A DNA stretch of 64,000 nucleotides, from positions 93,222-157,221 of the forward strand of contig CANQOO010000003.1 in NCBI GenBank assembly GCA_947625515.1. The letters are read 5' to 3'. The position numbers and the translations under genes were made by a program. The notes beneath the pieces were generated by a model that worked only from the letters and a program-made list of their open reading frames with translations, did no database searches and was not told where the DNA came from. Below are positions 62,871 through 64,000 of this stretch, in pieces (the first letter of the stretch is position 1; each line of letters opens with the position of its first letter). The DNA comes from an uncultured Clostridia bacterium (GTDB lineage Bacteria > Bacillota > Clostridia > Christensenellales > UBA1242).

Positions 62871-64000
62871 TTATTCTGGCATTGTTGTTGACACACTGTG
62901 AACGTAGCCCACGCCGGACGGCTTCTGGCAAAGAAGTTCTGTGTATTTAACAAGCGTTGCACTGTATGCCGGCTTGTCAGCAAATTGTTTCAAAATTCTG
63001 CCGTTCTGGTCTTCCAGCCATTTCCAATCGCCAAGTTCGTAGAATGTGAAGTCATCTGTGTTCAAGAAGTATGCTTCACCTGCGGCAACATGGTTTGTTG
63101 GAACAATTGGTGTGCCAAAATGAGTCAGCACTTTCATGCCGTCTTCAAGAGTGGTGTAGGAAATGTTTTTGTTGTAGGTTGTCAAGTATTTTTGATACAA
63201 CCTTTTAAGTTCGTAAGAGCAGTTGATGAAGTTGACAGATGTCCCTTTCATTTCAAGGTCATCAATCACTTCTTGCACGAAGTCCTCGTCGAATGCCTTG
63301 CTTGTTCCATCAATTGTTGTGGCGTTCATGACAGGATAGCTTGTGCGATTTACGCCATAAAGTTCAGTGTTCTTTGCAATTCCTTTCAGCCCAACAATTT
63401 CGCCGCCCTTAGAGCCGTGAACATAAATCTCGTCATTTGCAGCAAGTTCAACGCTGCCGTCAAACTCGATGGTCTTGGCAATTTTGTCAACCGCTTTCAC
63501 GCGGACGTTGCTCTGTTTTGGAGATTCTCCGGCCTGAGCATAGATGTCCACACGCATTCCTGGGGCAACCGCTTCCGCGTTGGAAATTTTCTTTCCTTCC
63601 ACGTCAGTAACAGTTGCAAGAAGCCCTGTGCCATCGCCATAAATCATTCTTGAAAGATTGAAGATGCTGGCTTTAAGCAGGCTGTCCATGCCATCTTGCA
63701 GGACGTTTACAAAAGAATTTACATCGGATGAAGCACAACGAACAGCTTTATCGCTGACTTCAAATCTTCCGTAAAGGTTTTTAAGTGGTGCAACAAAAGA
63801 AAGATATGGAGTGTCCACACCGGCAGGAAGTGTTGCATCCTCTGCCCCTGCCATAATTCCGCCATTGATGCCAACTGGGGCAACAACGCGAACCTCTCTT
63901 CCCACGATGTTTCTGGTGCTGCGTTTAATGCGAGAGAACAGTGGGTTTGTTTTTGTGTTTATCTGGTCTGCAATCACGCCAAGATAAACGTCTTTAAGCA
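62871..64000 (-). CDS. Phage major capsid protein, HK97-like (5' end outside window)
   Basis: The frame stays open to the window edge (LKDVYLGVIADQINTKTNPLF...), so the GTG at 63977 is internal and the gene continues to the right. NPLFSRIKRSTRNIVGREVRVVAPVG and LYGRFEVSDKAVRCASSDVNSFVNVLQDGM, then a long beta/alpha region ending KYTELLCQKPSGVGYVHSVS, are typical of HK97-fold capsid proteins in Firmicutes phages. About 376 residues are visible. Confidence 0.85.
   Translation of the reverse strand, partial: LKDVYLGVIADQINTKTNPLFSRIKRSTRNIVGREVRVVAPVGINGGIMAGAEDATLPAGVDTPYLSFVAPLKNLYGRFEVSDKAVRCASSDVNSFVNVLQDGMDSLLKASIFNLSRMIYGDGTGLLATVTDVEGKKISNAEAVAPGMRVDIYAQAGESPKQSNVRVKAVDKIAKTIEFDGSVELAANDEIYVHGSKGGEIVGLKGIAKNTELYGVNRTSYPVMNATTIDGTSKAFDEDFVQEVIDDLEMKGTSVNFINCSYELKRLYQKYLTTYNKNISYTTLEDGMKVLTHFGTPIVPTNHVAAGEAYFLNTDDFTFYELGDWKWLEDQNGRILKQFADKPAYSATLVKYTELLCQKPSGVGYVHSVSTTMPE

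Larger units (their letters stand above)
59489..64000 (-). mobile_element. Edge of a second, tailed-phage (podovirus-like) prophage
   Basis: A run of six tightly packed - strand genes: capsid protein, 107-aa protein, adaptor-like protein, nozzle-like beta-propeller protein, BhlA-like protein and holin, then a terminator. The order capsid - adaptor (~185 aa) - nozzle (~500 aa) follows podoviruses such as T7 (gp10-gp11-gp12). No tail tape measure or sheath genes. Lysin, portal, terminase and integrase are not seen; some may lie to the right. The left limit is placed at the terminator; att sites were not identified. Confidence 0.75.

Overview
The window is 64 kb of a low- to mid-GC bacterial chromosome, most likely an uncultured, gut-type member of the Clostridia (Firmicutes). 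The evidence is gene content and order: infC-rpmI-rplT with an L20-type leader, dprA-topA-hslV-hslU, argR next to recN, a nifS-like gene upstream of thiI, ruvX next to a DUF1292 gene, RNase Y, a T-box in front of pheST, and the sporulation protease SpoIVB. No tRNA, rRNA or CRISPR array was seen.

Layout. 1-10.7 kb (+ strand): end of proS, a membrane protein, infC-rpmI-rplT, a TrmH-family rRNA methyltransferase, yebC, ruvC, ruvA, ruvB, queA and tgt (translation, Holliday-junction processing and queuosine synthesis), then a decayed Sel1-repeat gene. 11.3-16.5 kb: a complete integrated gokushovirus (Microviridae) bounded by a 22-bp direct repeat. It carries genes for a membrane (holin-like) protein, VP8, VP5, VP3, VP1, VP2 and VP4, plus a ribbon-helix-helix protein with operator-like sites that could maintain lysogeny. 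16.9-33.9 kb (- strand): iscS-iscU, trxA, tcdA, hslVU, topA, dprA, comM, rny and clpX-clpP-tig (Fe-S supply, protein quality control, RNA decay, DNA uptake/processing). 34.3-45 kb: a Xer-type recombinase, spoIVB, a YgjP-type metalloprotease, a PadR regulator fused to a membrane domain, a candidate structured RNA, a small multidrug export family protein, recN, argR and an unknown 370-aa protein. 45.5-58.7 kb (mostly -): thiI with a cysteine desulfurase, pheST with its T-box leader, an RluA-type pseudouridine synthase, small proteins, DUF1292, ruvX and polA. 59.5-64 kb: the edge of a second, unrelated tailed prophage (HK97-type capsid, podovirus-like adaptor and nozzle, two holin-like proteins), running off the window.

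Two features cut across the genes. First, about a dozen copies of an interspersed palindromic repeat (centre TATGCATGCATA, arms GGTGTA/TACACC) sit mostly just downstream of genes, with one copy inside a coding region. Second, several genes have a consensus-like -10 box only 5-6 bases before the start codon and no Shine-Dalgarno sequence, suggesting leaderless mRNAs.

The most notable system is the gokushovirus prophage. It has no integrase, so it must borrow a host recombinase, and its compact RHH/operator arrangement looks like a minimal lysogeny switch.
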